A model generated the notes under the pieces. The model saw only the letters and a program-made list of their open reading frames with translations, was not told the DNA's origin and made no database searches. 23,456 nucleotides of DNA from an uncultured Prevotella sp. Its GTDB lineage: Bacteria > Bacteroidota > Bacteroidia > Bacteroidales > Bacteroidaceae. Where the stretch lies: assembly GCA_900553965.1 (NCBI GenBank), contig USFX01000013.1:1-23456 (forward strand), given 5' to 3'. Positions 1 to 5,935 of this stretch are shown here, one piece after another. The position numbers and the translations under genes are program-made. Within the stretch, counting starts at the first letter, position 1; every line of letters starts with the position of its first letter.

Positions 1-259
1 TATGAAATTCATCGCTTTGGATAATAACGGATGACTAACCACCCCCCCTAACCCCTCCTTCGAAAGGAGGGGACTGAGATTAGCCCACTTAAAGGCTTCT
101 TTGCGAGTTCTGCAACACCCTCTTTCTGTCAAATAAAAAAGACAGGTTCCCGACCGAAAACGGACATTTCCTTTGTCCATAAACAACACCGGACTTCTCT
201 CATTTGAGAATGTTGGCTGGTGTCCGGTATTATAAATCTGCTTCCAATCATGTAGAGCC
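1..259. other. Intergenic stretch with dyads, no gene seen
   Basis: No coding region is supported here. The stretch lies 3' of the pectinesterase gene. It holds a C-rich palindrome (52-72), a nested dyad ACCGGAC (188-194) / GTCCGGT (222-228) that encloses TCTCATTTGAGA (198-209), and the start of a dyad overlapping the pectinesterase stop codon (258-282). These could form the 3' end of the pectinesterase transcript, but none is followed by a clean U tract on the minus strand. Confidence 0.6.
52..72. repeat. C-rich intergenic palindrome
   Basis: CCCCTCCTT (52-60) and AAGGAGGGG (64-72) form a 9-bp perfect stem around the loop CGA, preceded by a run of C and CCCTAA. Palindromes of this style are scattered between genes in Bacteroidales genomes; that is recalled from general knowledge and was not searched. 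It may be a dispersed repeat or act as a terminator for a gene left of the window. Confidence 0.55.
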
Positions 260-282
260 TCAACGCTTGTCCGGCGTTGAGG
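258..282. terminator. Hairpin over the pectinesterase stop codon
   Basis: CCTCAACGC (258-266) and GCGTTGAGG (274-282) are perfect 9-bp arms with a 7-nt loop, and they include the TGA stop of the minus-strand pectinesterase gene at 262-260. No T run follows on the minus strand, so this may stabilise the 3' end of the mRNA rather than terminate it. Confidence 0.35.
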
Positions 283-1567
283 CCTCGACGGCACGGCCGA
301 GGCCGCCCATCTGGTTGGCGGCGCGTACGGCCCAGCGGTCGGAGGACGTGCTGTCCTTCAGGCGGAAAGACGTCTCGGTCGTGAAGTCAACCACTTTCCC
401 GTTGCGGCATACGGCATAGAGGAGGGCGTCGGGAGAGCCCTGCCACGTCAGCTTTTTCCCTTTGATGCGGACATTGGCGGGCCCAGTCGCTTCGCGGGCG
501 AGTTCCTCCGGATGCCAGTCGCCCATGATGTTGGCGAGAGTATATTCGGCCGCTTCGCTGTCGGTGAGCACCGGATGGTTGGGGTGTTCGTTGCCCTCCT
601 TATCTATGTACATGGCGCGTCGGCCGCTGAGGTCGAGCATTTCGCCCGTGGTGAGGTGCGTCCGGTATTCGGTGAACAGAGCCGGCCAGCCGCCGCTCAT
701 GTCCGCCCATCCGTTGTAGCCGCGCTTGTCGCGCGTGATGGGGCTGCGGTCGACCTGCGTGTCAATCCATACGGCGCGCGGAGTGCCCTTGCCCCACGGA
801 CGGCCGAGATAGTAGGTGACGTCGGGCGTCTCGCTCTTGATGTGGCATGAGAGCATGACGTAGCCGTAGCGACGCGCCACTGAGGGCACGGCAAGATAGC
901 CGCCGCGTCCGCATTGCTGGAATGTCACACCGTTGTATACGACGTCGCCCTTGCCGCAGATATAGTCCGTGCGTCCGCGGATTATGCCGCCGTCGAAATA
1001 GAACCGGCCGTTCTGGTTGTTGCTCACGTAGGTGTCCTGATACGCCCAGATGCAGATGTTGCGGGCTACGGTGAGGTCGGAACGGTCGTGGATCACGATG
1101 TTGCGGCCCGTGTTGTCACCCATTCCGCTGCGCATGGTCAGGTCCTGGAGATAGGTGCTGTGGCTCTGACGCTCGATGATGAGCACGTCGCCGCGGCCAA
1201 TGCCCTCAAGCGGATTGGCCAGGCCGAAACCGTTGTCCCATGTAGGCTCGGGAACGGTGTTGGTGATGACGGTCCGGTCGCGGTCTTCACCGACGATAGA
1301 CGTGTTCGGCGCCTTCAGATAGGAGCGCGGGTCGCCGTATTCCTTGCCGTCACCGCCGGTCGTCGTGCCTTCGGTGGGGATGGTGTAGTCGCCCTGCATG
1401 ACGAAGATGCGGTAGCGGCGGGCCGTGTCACGGCGGCTGTTGGCGGCGTCGAGCGCCTGACGGAACGTGCCGTCACGCGGCACAACGAAGTCGTAGAGCC
1501 GCTTCTCCTGTGCGCCGGCAGTCATGCCGAGCACGGCGGCGAAAAACAATAGGATAGATTTCTTCAT
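260..1567 (-). CDS. Secreted pectinesterase (CE8 pectin methylesterase)
   Basis: This is a 435-residue pectin methylesterase that removes methyl esters from homogalacturonan, outside the cytoplasm. Residues 1-19 are a signal peptide ending at TAGAQ. The right-handed beta-helix core keeps the family motifs: AYQDTY at 175-180 (Asp178 the likely general acid), GRTDYICG at 198-205 (Asp201 the likely nucleophile) and LGRPWG at 254-259 (Arg256 binding substrate). The usual VDFIFG reads TDYICG, a mild change. Residues from about 360 to the end look like a small fibronectin-III-like beta domain, as often found at the C-terminus of secreted Bacteroidetes proteins. A -7 box TACTTTTG at 1653-1646 supports the ATG at 1567. 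No SusC/SusD genes lie nearby, so it is not in an obvious polysaccharide utilisation locus within the window. Its upstream neighbour is a LysR regulator on the same strand, which could control it. Confidence 0.93.
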   Translation of the reverse strand: MKKSILLFFAAVLGMTAGAQEKRLYDFVVPRDGTFRQALDAANSRRDTARRYRIFVMQGDYTIPTEGTTTGGDGKEYGDPRSYLKAPNTSIVGEDRDRTVITNTVPEPTWDNGFGLANPLEGIGRGDVLIIERQSHSTYLQDLTMRSGMGDNTGRNIVIHDRSDLTVARNICIWAYQDTYVSNNQNGRFYFDGGIIRGRTDYICGKGDVVYNGVTFQQCGRGGYLAVPSVARRYGYVMLSCHIKSETPDVTYYLGRPWGKGTPRAVWIDTQVDRSPITRDKRGYNGWADMSGGWPALFTEYRTHLTTGEMLDLSGRRAMYIDKEGNEHPNHPVLTDSEAAEYTLANIMGDWHPEELAREATGPANVRIKGKKLTWQGSPDALLYAVCRNGKVVDFTTETSFRLKDSTSSDRWAVRAANQMGGLGRAVEASTPDKR

Positions 1568-1645
1568 GTCTTTTGATTTATTGTTTCAGCAGTTTTATTT
1601 GTTTGTTCTCCACGCGTCAGGATTGCGCGGGAGCGTTATGGAAGA

Positions 1646-1653
1646 CAAAAGTA
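1646..1653 (-). promoter_or_regulatory. Pectinesterase -7 promoter box
   Basis: TACTTTTG on the minus strand matches the Bacteroidetes -7 consensus TAnnTTTG and leaves a 5' UTR of about 70 nt before the ATG at 1567. I see no good -33 TTTG at the usual spacing. Confidence 0.5.
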
Positions 1654-1702
1654 CGAAAAAACGACGGAAAGGAAGACGGAAAGGGAGATAATAAGGAGAA
1701 AA

Positions 1703-1839
1703 AGGGAGATATAAGGAGAAAAAGGGAGGTATAAGGAGATAGAGGACATTTGCTTTAGTATCAGTTCGAAAGTAGTATATCTTTAAATGCAAATGTCCTC
1801 TATCTCCTTATACCTCCCTTTTTCTCCTTATATCTCCCT
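1703..1839. repeat. Long inverted repeat, 51-bp perfect arms
   Basis: The left arm 1703-1753 and right arm 1789-1839 are perfect reverse complements with a 35-nt spacer. The right arm ends directly beside the LysR stop codon (TAG, 1842-1840). The left arm is purine-rich on the plus strand and built of units beginning GGGAGATAATAAGGAGAAAA (1683), GGGAGATATAAGGAGAAAAA (1704) and GGGAGGTATAAGGAGATAG (1724), so the period is 20-21 bp. In the minus-strand transcript this gives a very stable hairpin between the LysR gene and the pectinesterase promoter. The pyrimidine-rich RNA after it contains a run of six U about 45 nt downstream. It may act as a terminator or protect the 3' end; origin by inverted duplication is likely. 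Confidence 0.9.
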
Positions 1840-2745
1840 CTATTTCTCAATCCACGCGTTCTGCCGTTCCCTCACGGCGAGCGACTCGTTGAGCAGACGG
1901 ATGAACTCAAGCATTGACTTCTTGTGATACGTGTCCTTCAGCGTATGGACGCAGCCGCTCATCTCATTGTCCGGAATGTCGAGCGGGATGGCCTTTACAC
2001 CCGTCTCGTTGTGGATGGTGGCCTCGGCGAGCACGGAGACGAACTTGCTCTGGCGTATGAGTTTCAGGAGGATGTTGACCTCGTTCAGCTCGATGCGTAT
2101 GCGGAACTTGTTGTACGGAGTGATGATATGGTCGAAGGCGTTGCGCGCCTGAAGCCCCTTCGACGGCAGGGCGAGGTCATAGTTTTCCAGTTCCGCGATG
2201 GTCACGCGGTCGTGGCCGGCCAGCGGATGGCTCGTGCTGACGATGGCCGAAAGACAGTTCTGGAAGATGATGTGGGACTCGACACCGTCGATGTGGCGCG
2301 TAGGACGGAAAGCGAGCGCAAAGTCGACCTCGCGTTCGCGGAGCAGTTCCATGAGCTCGGTCATGGGCTTGTAGAAGATGTTCAGCTTGATTTTGGGGTA
2401 CATCCGCACGAAGGTGATGAGCGTTTCGGTCAGTATCGGGCTGAACGAATAGGTCACGCCGATATTGAGCGTGCCGGCTGCAAGGCTGTTGAGGTCGCTG
2501 ATGCGCGTCTTGCAGAGTTCCGCCTCGCGCAGCGTCTTCTGGGCGTATGGCAGGAGCTCGCGGCCGGCTTCTGTCAGGTCTACCATGTGACTGCTTCTTA
2601 CGAGCAGCGTTGTGCCCAGCTCGTTTTCGAGCTGTTTCACCTGTTGCGACAGCGTGCTCTGGGTTATGCACAGGACCTTGGCCGCCTCGGAGAAGTTGAG
2701 CGTCTCGGCCACTTTCACGAAATATCTTAGTTGACGCAGTTCCAT
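1840..2745 (-). CDS. LysR-family transcriptional regulator
   Basis: This is a 301-residue LysR-type regulator, the usual family length. Residues 1-60 are the winged helix-turn-helix: MELRQLRYFVKVAETLNFSE, then the recognition-helix region ITQSTLSQQVKQLENELG. A linker helix follows to about residue 90. The effector-binding domain starts near TLNIGVTYSFSPILTE and runs to the C-terminus, in the OxyR/CynR/CysB-like style. It acts as a cytoplasmic DNA-binding dimer or tetramer; the effector cannot be read from the sequence. The gene has its own -7 box TATCTTTG at 2794-2787. A perfect dyad overlaps that box and the end of the ThrE small-subunit gene, which would suit autoregulation. Possible targets are the ThrE genes upstream or the pectinesterase downstream, but this is inference from position only. 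Confidence 0.93.
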   Translation of the reverse strand: MELRQLRYFVKVAETLNFSEAAKVLCITQSTLSQQVKQLENELGTTLLVRSSHMVDLTEAGRELLPYAQKTLREAELCKTRISDLNSLAAGTLNIGVTYSFSPILTETLITFVRMYPKIKLNIFYKPMTELMELLREREVDFALAFRPTRHIDGVESHIIFQNCLSAIVSTSHPLAGHDRVTIAELENYDLALPSKGLQARNAFDHIITPYNKFRIRIELNEVNILLKLIRQSKFVSVLAEATIHNETGVKAIPLDIPDNEMSGCVHTLKDTYHKKSMLEFIRLLNESLAVRERQNAWIEK

Positions 2746-2786
2746 ATTTAATATAGGTGTTGCCGTTCTGTATTGTTACTTGACTG

Positions 2787-2811
2787 CAAAGATAGCCATT
2801 AGGTGGCTATC
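2787..2811 (-). promoter_or_regulatory. LysR -7 box with overlapping dyad
   Basis: TATCTTTG (minus, 2794-2787) matches TAnnTTTG and lies 42-49 bases before the LysR ATG. GATAGCCA (2791-2798) and TGGCTATC (2804-2811) form a perfect 8-bp dyad with a 5-nt loop. The dyad covers both the -7 box and the ThrE small-subunit stop codon (2809-2807). It can be read as an operator or as a weak terminator for the upstream genes. Confidence 0.5.
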
Positions 2812-3289
2812 TCGTTGCCTGAAATGCGATTTTTTTGAATATGAAGATGGGCAGCGTCGCGCCCGTCACCATGCAGAGTATTATTCCGGTGGCGGTGAGG
2901 GCGTTGTGGACGAAGAGATAGAAGTATGTCCCGAACGCCTCCTGCCCCTCCTGAAGCATGCACGCCGCCAGCGAACCGAACGCCCGGTAGGCATAGATGC
3001 CGGGTATCATCGGCAGCAGCGCCGGAAAGAGATAGGTCTCGGCCGGCGTCTTGGCCATCGGGGCCATGAAGACGGCGAGCGTACCGATGAGCAGCGAGGC
3101 CGGCAGGGTGGCCACGACGATGTGGATGTGGGCGATGTCGCCGTTGATAAGCATGTATCTGAGTGAGTGGCCGATGGCCGCTATGAGGGCACAGTAGATG
3201 TAGGCCCGTCGCGGCGGATTGCTTATCGCCGCAAAACCGATGGCGGCAATCGCCGCGAACAATGCGTCTTGAAGAGAATTGCTGCACAT
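2807..3289 (-). CDS. Threonine/serine exporter, small subunit (ThrE_2 / DUF3815)
   Basis: This is a 160-residue membrane protein matching the C-terminal half of ThrE exporters, a family in which Corynebacterium ThrE exports threonine and serine in exchange for protons. About four to five hydrophobic segments are visible: AALFAAIAAIGFAAI-like at the N-terminus, CALIAAIGHSL, VVATLPASLLIGTLAVF, and a C-terminal VTGATLPIFIF. The loop FPALLPMIPGIYAYRAF carries the PGIYAYRA-type motif typical of this half. In corynebacteria both halves are one protein; here, as in many bacteria, they are separate neighbours, the larger half ending 46 bases upstream. The two should assemble together in the inner membrane. 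The start ATG at 3289 begins MCSNSLQDALF. A second long frame overlapping this gene gives a charged low-complexity translation and is not real. Confidence 0.88.
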   Translation of the reverse strand: MCSNSLQDALFAAIAAIGFAAISNPPRRAYIYCALIAAIGHSLRYMLINGDIAHIHIVVATLPASLLIGTLAVFMAPMAKTPAETYLFPALLPMIPGIYAYRAFGSLAACMLQEGQEAFGTYFYLFVHNALTATGIILCMVTGATLPIFIFKKIAFQATR

Positions 3290-3335
3290 TATATATATTG
3301 TTGTTTATACGTCTCAGTTTCCTTATCTTCTTTAT

Positions 3336-4124
3336 TCAGAACATTCCCGCGTCCATCAGCAGCATGGCGCAGCACAATCCGGCCGAGAGACAGGCCGTCA
3401 GCACGAGGGCGTCGGCAAAGCGGCAGATGGCGCAGATGTAGTGGCGGCAGAGCATGTCGCTGAACGAATTGAGGAACGGTATGCCCGGAACGAGATAGAG
3501 CACGCTCGTTCCGAGGGCCACTGACGGTGTCGTGCCGATGGCGAACAGGCGCCCCGTCGCACCGAGGACGGCCGAGACGAACGCACAGGCGATGAACACA
3601 ATCCGCAGGTCGAGTCCGCGGGAGAGGAGGAGCTGCTTGATGTAATAGCCCGCTATGGTCGCCGCGGCCACTATCGCCATGGCTGCGGCGTCACCGCCGA
3701 AGAGCCGGCAGAACGACGCGTTGGCGATGGCGACGAGCAGGAGCACCGTCCACCGGTTCTGCTGGTCATCGGAGATGATGCGGTTGAAACGGCTGACGGC
3801 CTCGTCGAAGCTGATTTTACAGTCGGCCACCTCCCAGCTCAGCTCGCTCAGGCGGCTGTTCATGTTGAAGCTGGTGGGGCAGTGGTGCATTGAGGCTATC
3901 GACGTGACGCTGTCGGCCGCGCCTTTCTCCCACACCGAGATATGGACGTGGCGGGGCATGATGGTCATGTCGGTCTCCTTGCCGTAGGCCTGTGCCATGC
4001 GCGTCACGTTCTTCTCAAGCCTTATGCACGTGGCACCGCATCCGAGAAGCCACGAGCAATAGCGCGACAGGAAGAAGCACAGCTCCTGCGATGTAGGCCG
4101 GCGAGAGTCAGTCTTCGTCGTCAT
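3336..4124 (-). CDS. Threonine/serine exporter, large subunit (ThrE / DUF1212)
   Basis: This is about 262 residues from the ATG at 4124. The cytoplasmic N-terminal part (roughly residues 10-120) carries the ThrE pattern: a helix with LLGCGATCIRLEKNVTRMAQ, then MTIMPRHVHISVW, then the NSRLSELSWEVADCKISFDE region. About five membrane segments follow, including LLLVAIANASFCRLFGG, MAIVAAATIAGYYI, and a PGIPFLNSFSDML loop matching the family's PGIP motif. It pairs with the adjacent small subunit. The frame also stays open to a GTG at 4169, which has AGGAAG ahead of it. I prefer 4124 because homologues begin 10-25 residues before the first conserved helix. Either start overlaps the end of the small upstream gene, so translational coupling is likely. 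Confidence 0.87.
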   Translation of the reverse strand: MTTKTDSRRPTSQELCFFLSRYCSWLLGCGATCIRLEKNVTRMAQAYGKETDMTIMPRHVHISVWEKGAADSVTSIASMHHCPTSFNMNSRLSELSWEVADCKISFDEAVSRFNRIISDDQQNRWTVLLLVAIANASFCRLFGGDAAAMAIVAAATIAGYYIKQLLLSRGLDLRIVFIACAFVSAVLGATGRLFAIGTTPSVALGTSVLYLVPGIPFLNSFSDMLCRHYICAICRFADALVLTACLSAGLCCAMLLMDAGMF

Positions 4125-4299
4125 AGTCGTCACTGCAGACCGGGTCTCCGGGAACGAAAAATTCCTCACGCTCGCTTCCTATCTCTACCAATGGATGGCG
4201 GTTCCGGCGTCCGATACCTGAGGCAAGGACGAAACGCACCATGACAATCACGGTCACCATGCCCACGATGAGGCTCCATGTAATCAAAGGATAGTTCAT
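4108..4299 (-). CDS. Small single-pass membrane protein upstream of ThrE
   Basis: This is a 63-residue ORF beginning MNYPLITWSLIVGMVTVIVM, with one membrane helix at about residues 5-27, then a basic stretch (GIGRRNRHP) and a very acidic tail (SDDYDDED). Its 3' end overlaps the start of the ThrE large-subunit gene by 17 bases, so it would be the first gene of that operon. A -7-like box TTCCTTTG sits at 4333-4326, which fits a short 5' UTR. The family is not recognised. The inside-positive, outside-acidic charge pattern looks like a genuine small membrane protein, and a role as exporter accessory is only inferred from position. The open frame continues upstream to 4422, but those residues look non-coding. 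Confidence 0.55.
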   Translation of the reverse strand: MNYPLITWSLIVGMVTVIVMVRFVLASGIGRRNRHPLVEIGSEREEFFVPGDPVCSDDYDDED

Positions 4300-4483
4300 T
4301 TTCTGATGTTTTAAAATTTGCACTGCAAAGGAACGGAATTTTATCAATAACGCCGGCCGCCGGTTAGTGAATGTTTCGATAGCAGCTATAAGTCCGGCCG
4401 CACGATACGACGAATATGTCATGGCGCTTTTATTTGAAGACGGAATGATGATTGAAAACCATCGGCAACGGCCTCGTTGTGAA

Positions 4484-4571
4484 GTAAAACAACTTATATT
4501 GCAAAGTAATATAACTTATTTTACCGGGTAATATAACTTATATTGGTGGGTAATATAACTTATATTACTTT
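4484..4571. repeat. Four tandem 22-bp repeats with operator-like dyads
   Basis: Units start at 4484, 4506, 4528 and 4550, exactly 22 bp apart. The fourth contains GTAATATAACTTATATTAC (4550-4568), whose 9-bp arms are perfect around a central C. The other three are degenerate versions sharing AACTTAT. Twenty-two bp is close to two helical turns, so bound proteins would sit on one face of the DNA. The array ends 54 bp before the esterase -7 box, the usual place for an activator site. Confidence 0.85.
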
Positions 4572-4625
4572 ATGGATACATCCATTTTTTCGTAATACCG
4601 CAACGATATTACCGATAAATATTCG

Positions 4626-4633
4626 TAATTTTG
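4626..4633 (+). promoter_or_regulatory. Esterase -7 promoter box
   Basis: TAATTTTG matches TAnnTTTG. It lies 20 bases before the ATG at 4654 and inside the upstream extension of the reading frame. It therefore decides in favour of the 4654 start over the in-frame upstream codon at 4543. Confidence 0.6.
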
Positions 4634-4653
4634 CAATTACATTAACAGCAATT

Positions 4654-5814
4654 ATGAACCGAATGACTACTATCCGACTCCTCCTTGCCGTCGCCGCAGT
4701 GTTCATGGCGGCCGTTCCGGCATCGGCGCAGAAGCGCGCCAATCATGAGTTCTACAAGGATTTCCCCGTCTACGCCGACATGCTTCAGGCGCAGCTGACC
4801 TATCCCATGGCGTGGGGCAACAGCAAGACGCGCAACTTCGCGAAGTGGAAGAAGCAGGCGCGGGAGAAGGTGCTGGAGTGCATGATGACGCCACCGCCGG
4901 CGCCAGAGAGCTATGACATGACGGTGCTGGGAGAGGAACGGCGCGACGGCTACGTGGCACGCAAGATAGAGTTCAATCTTTCCGCCTTCTACCGCGTCAG
5001 GGCCTACGTCCTCATCCCCGACGGCGACGGGCCGTTCCCGGCCATCAACCTACTCCATGACCACGGCGCACATCTTTTCATAGGCAAGGAGAAGATGATA
5101 CGGCCGTTCGATGAGGATTCCACGGTGATAAAGGATGCCGACGAGTGGCAGCCGAAAGTCTACGGCGGGCAGTATATGGGCGACTATCTGGCGCGTCAGG
5201 GCTATCTCGTTTTCTCCACCGACGCCCCAATGTGGGGCGAGCGCGGGCGTGCCGAGGGAGTGGACCGCAACAAGTATGACATCATCGCCGGCAACATGAT
5301 GATGTACGGCCGCGACCTCAGTGCCTTCATGACATACGACGACATAGCTTCGACCGAGTTTCTCGCCACGCTGCCCGAAGTCGACAAGGATCGAATCGGT
5401 TGCACCGGCTGCTCGATGGGAGCCTATCGTGCGTGGATGCTCTCGGCCCTTTCGGACAGGATAAAGGTCGGGGCGGCCGTCTGCTGGATGGTCACGACCG
5501 ACGTTCAGATGACGTGGAAGTACGGCCGGAAGGAGAACGGCGGCTTCGCCAACTGCATACCCGCCCTTCGTCAATATCTCGACTATCCCCATATTGCGAG
5601 CCTCGCCTGTCCCAAGCCGATGCTCTTCATCAGCGGCAGCAAGGACAAGCTGTTCCCCGTGCCGGGCGTCGAGAAGGCATTCTCCATCATGCACGGCGTG
5701 TGGGACAGCCAGAAGGCCGGCGGCAAACTTGTCACGGAAATCCGCGACATGGGTCACCAGTGCGGTCCGGATGAGCAGGAGACCGTTGCACGGTTCTTTA
5801 AAGAAAATCTCTGA
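4654..5814 (+). CDS. Secreted alpha/beta-hydrolase, dienelactone hydrolase-like (probable esterase)
   Basis: This is a 386-residue exported serine hydrolase. Residues 1-25 are a signal peptide (MNRMTTIRLLLAVAAVFMAA, cleavage after ASAQ). The alpha/beta-hydrolase fold begins near the YRVRAYVLIPDGDGPFPAI strand. The nucleophile elbow is GCSMG with Ser254, the acid is most likely Asp331 in SGSKDKLFP, and the base is His368 in DMGHQCG, so the triad is complete. HDHG at the first strand supplies the oxyanion loop. Such proteins in Bacteroidetes are often carbohydrate or acetyl esterases, and the nearby pectinesterase and sugar kinase fit this, but the substrate is not readable. The ATG at 4654 is chosen because it starts a clean signal peptide and follows a -7 box. 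The preceding repeat array suggests specific regulation. A sugar-kinase gene follows 121 bases downstream on the same strand. Confidence 0.85.
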   Translation: MNRMTTIRLLLAVAAVFMAAVPASAQKRANHEFYKDFPVYADMLQAQLTYPMAWGNSKTRNFAKWKKQAREKVLECMMTPPPAPESYDMTVLGEERRDGYVARKIEFNLSAFYRVRAYVLIPDGDGPFPAINLLHDHGAHLFIGKEKMIRPFDEDSTVIKDADEWQPKVYGGQYMGDYLARQGYLVFSTDAPMWGERGRAEGVDRNKYDIIAGNMMMYGRDLSAFMTYDDIASTEFLATLPEVDKDRIGCTGCSMGAYRAWMLSALSDRIKVGAAVCWMVTTDVQMTWKYGRKENGGFANCIPALRQYLDYPHIASLACPKPMLFISGSKDKLFPVPGVEKAFSIMHGVWDSQKAGGKLVTEIRDMGHQCGPDEQETVARFFKENL

Positions 5815-5840
5815 GAACAAACAGAATGGACTAAACACTT

Positions 5841-5928
5841 CTTCAAAGGAAGTCTCTTGGAATAAGCATGCGGACTTTATATTCCTTTAAGGAAAGTCTT
5901 TTAAAATGAACATACGGACTTTATATAT
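5841..5928 (+). repeat. 44-bp imperfect tandem duplication in kinase leader
   Basis: Unit 1 (5841-5884) and unit 2 (5885-5928) share CTT.AAGGAA-GTCTT and end in CGGACTTTATAT. The second unit carries an in-frame ATG of the kinase at 5906. The corresponding ATG in the first unit (5868) opens a 13-codon ORF. TTCCTTTAAGGAA at the junction is a perfect palindrome. Confidence 0.75.
5868..5909 (+). CDS. Possible 13-codon upstream ORF coupled to the kinase
   Basis: It translates as MRTLYSFKESLLK. Its TGA (5907-5909) overlaps an in-frame ATG of the kinase (5906-5908) in the arrangement ATGA. It shares RTLY with the kinase N-terminal extension because both come from the 44-bp duplication. It could be a leader peptide, or simply a by-product of the duplication. 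Confidence 0.3.
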   Translation: MRTLYSFKESLLK

Positions 5929-5935
5929 AACACCA

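Larger units (their letters stand above)
4300..4653. promoter_or_regulatory. Divergent control region between ThrE operon and esterase
   Basis: This 354-base stretch has no convincing gene. Near the left edge is a -7-like box for the minus-strand operon (4333-4326). The middle holds the four-unit 22-bp repeat array (4484-4571). Near the right edge is a good -7 box, TAATTTTG, for the plus-strand esterase (4626-4633). Its base composition is distinctly AT-rich to the right of 4484. Confidence 0.7.

Noticed and set aside
914..1552. Long plus-strand open frame of 212 codons
   Set aside because: It lies opposite the pectinesterase gene, which has clear motifs and a signal peptide; the antisense frame is open only because of codon bias.
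1924..2730. Plus-strand open frame of 268 codons
   Set aside because: It is antisense to the LysR gene and shows no domain-like sequence.
2799..3287. Minus-strand open frame overlapping the ThrE small subunit in another frame
   Set aside because: The translation is rich in Arg and His and lacks membrane helices, while the other frame gives a clean DUF3815 protein.
4484..4571. Possible CRISPR array
   Set aside because: The 22-bp units abut with no spacers and no cas genes are present.
260..5814. Possible polysaccharide utilisation locus around the pectinesterase and esterase
   Set aside because: No SusC/SusD pair, hybrid two-component regulator or other glycan lyase is in the window, and the genes are separated by an amino-acid exporter.
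5050..5838. Minus-strand open frame of 262 codons
   Set aside because: It is antisense to the secreted hydrolase, which carries a complete catalytic triad.
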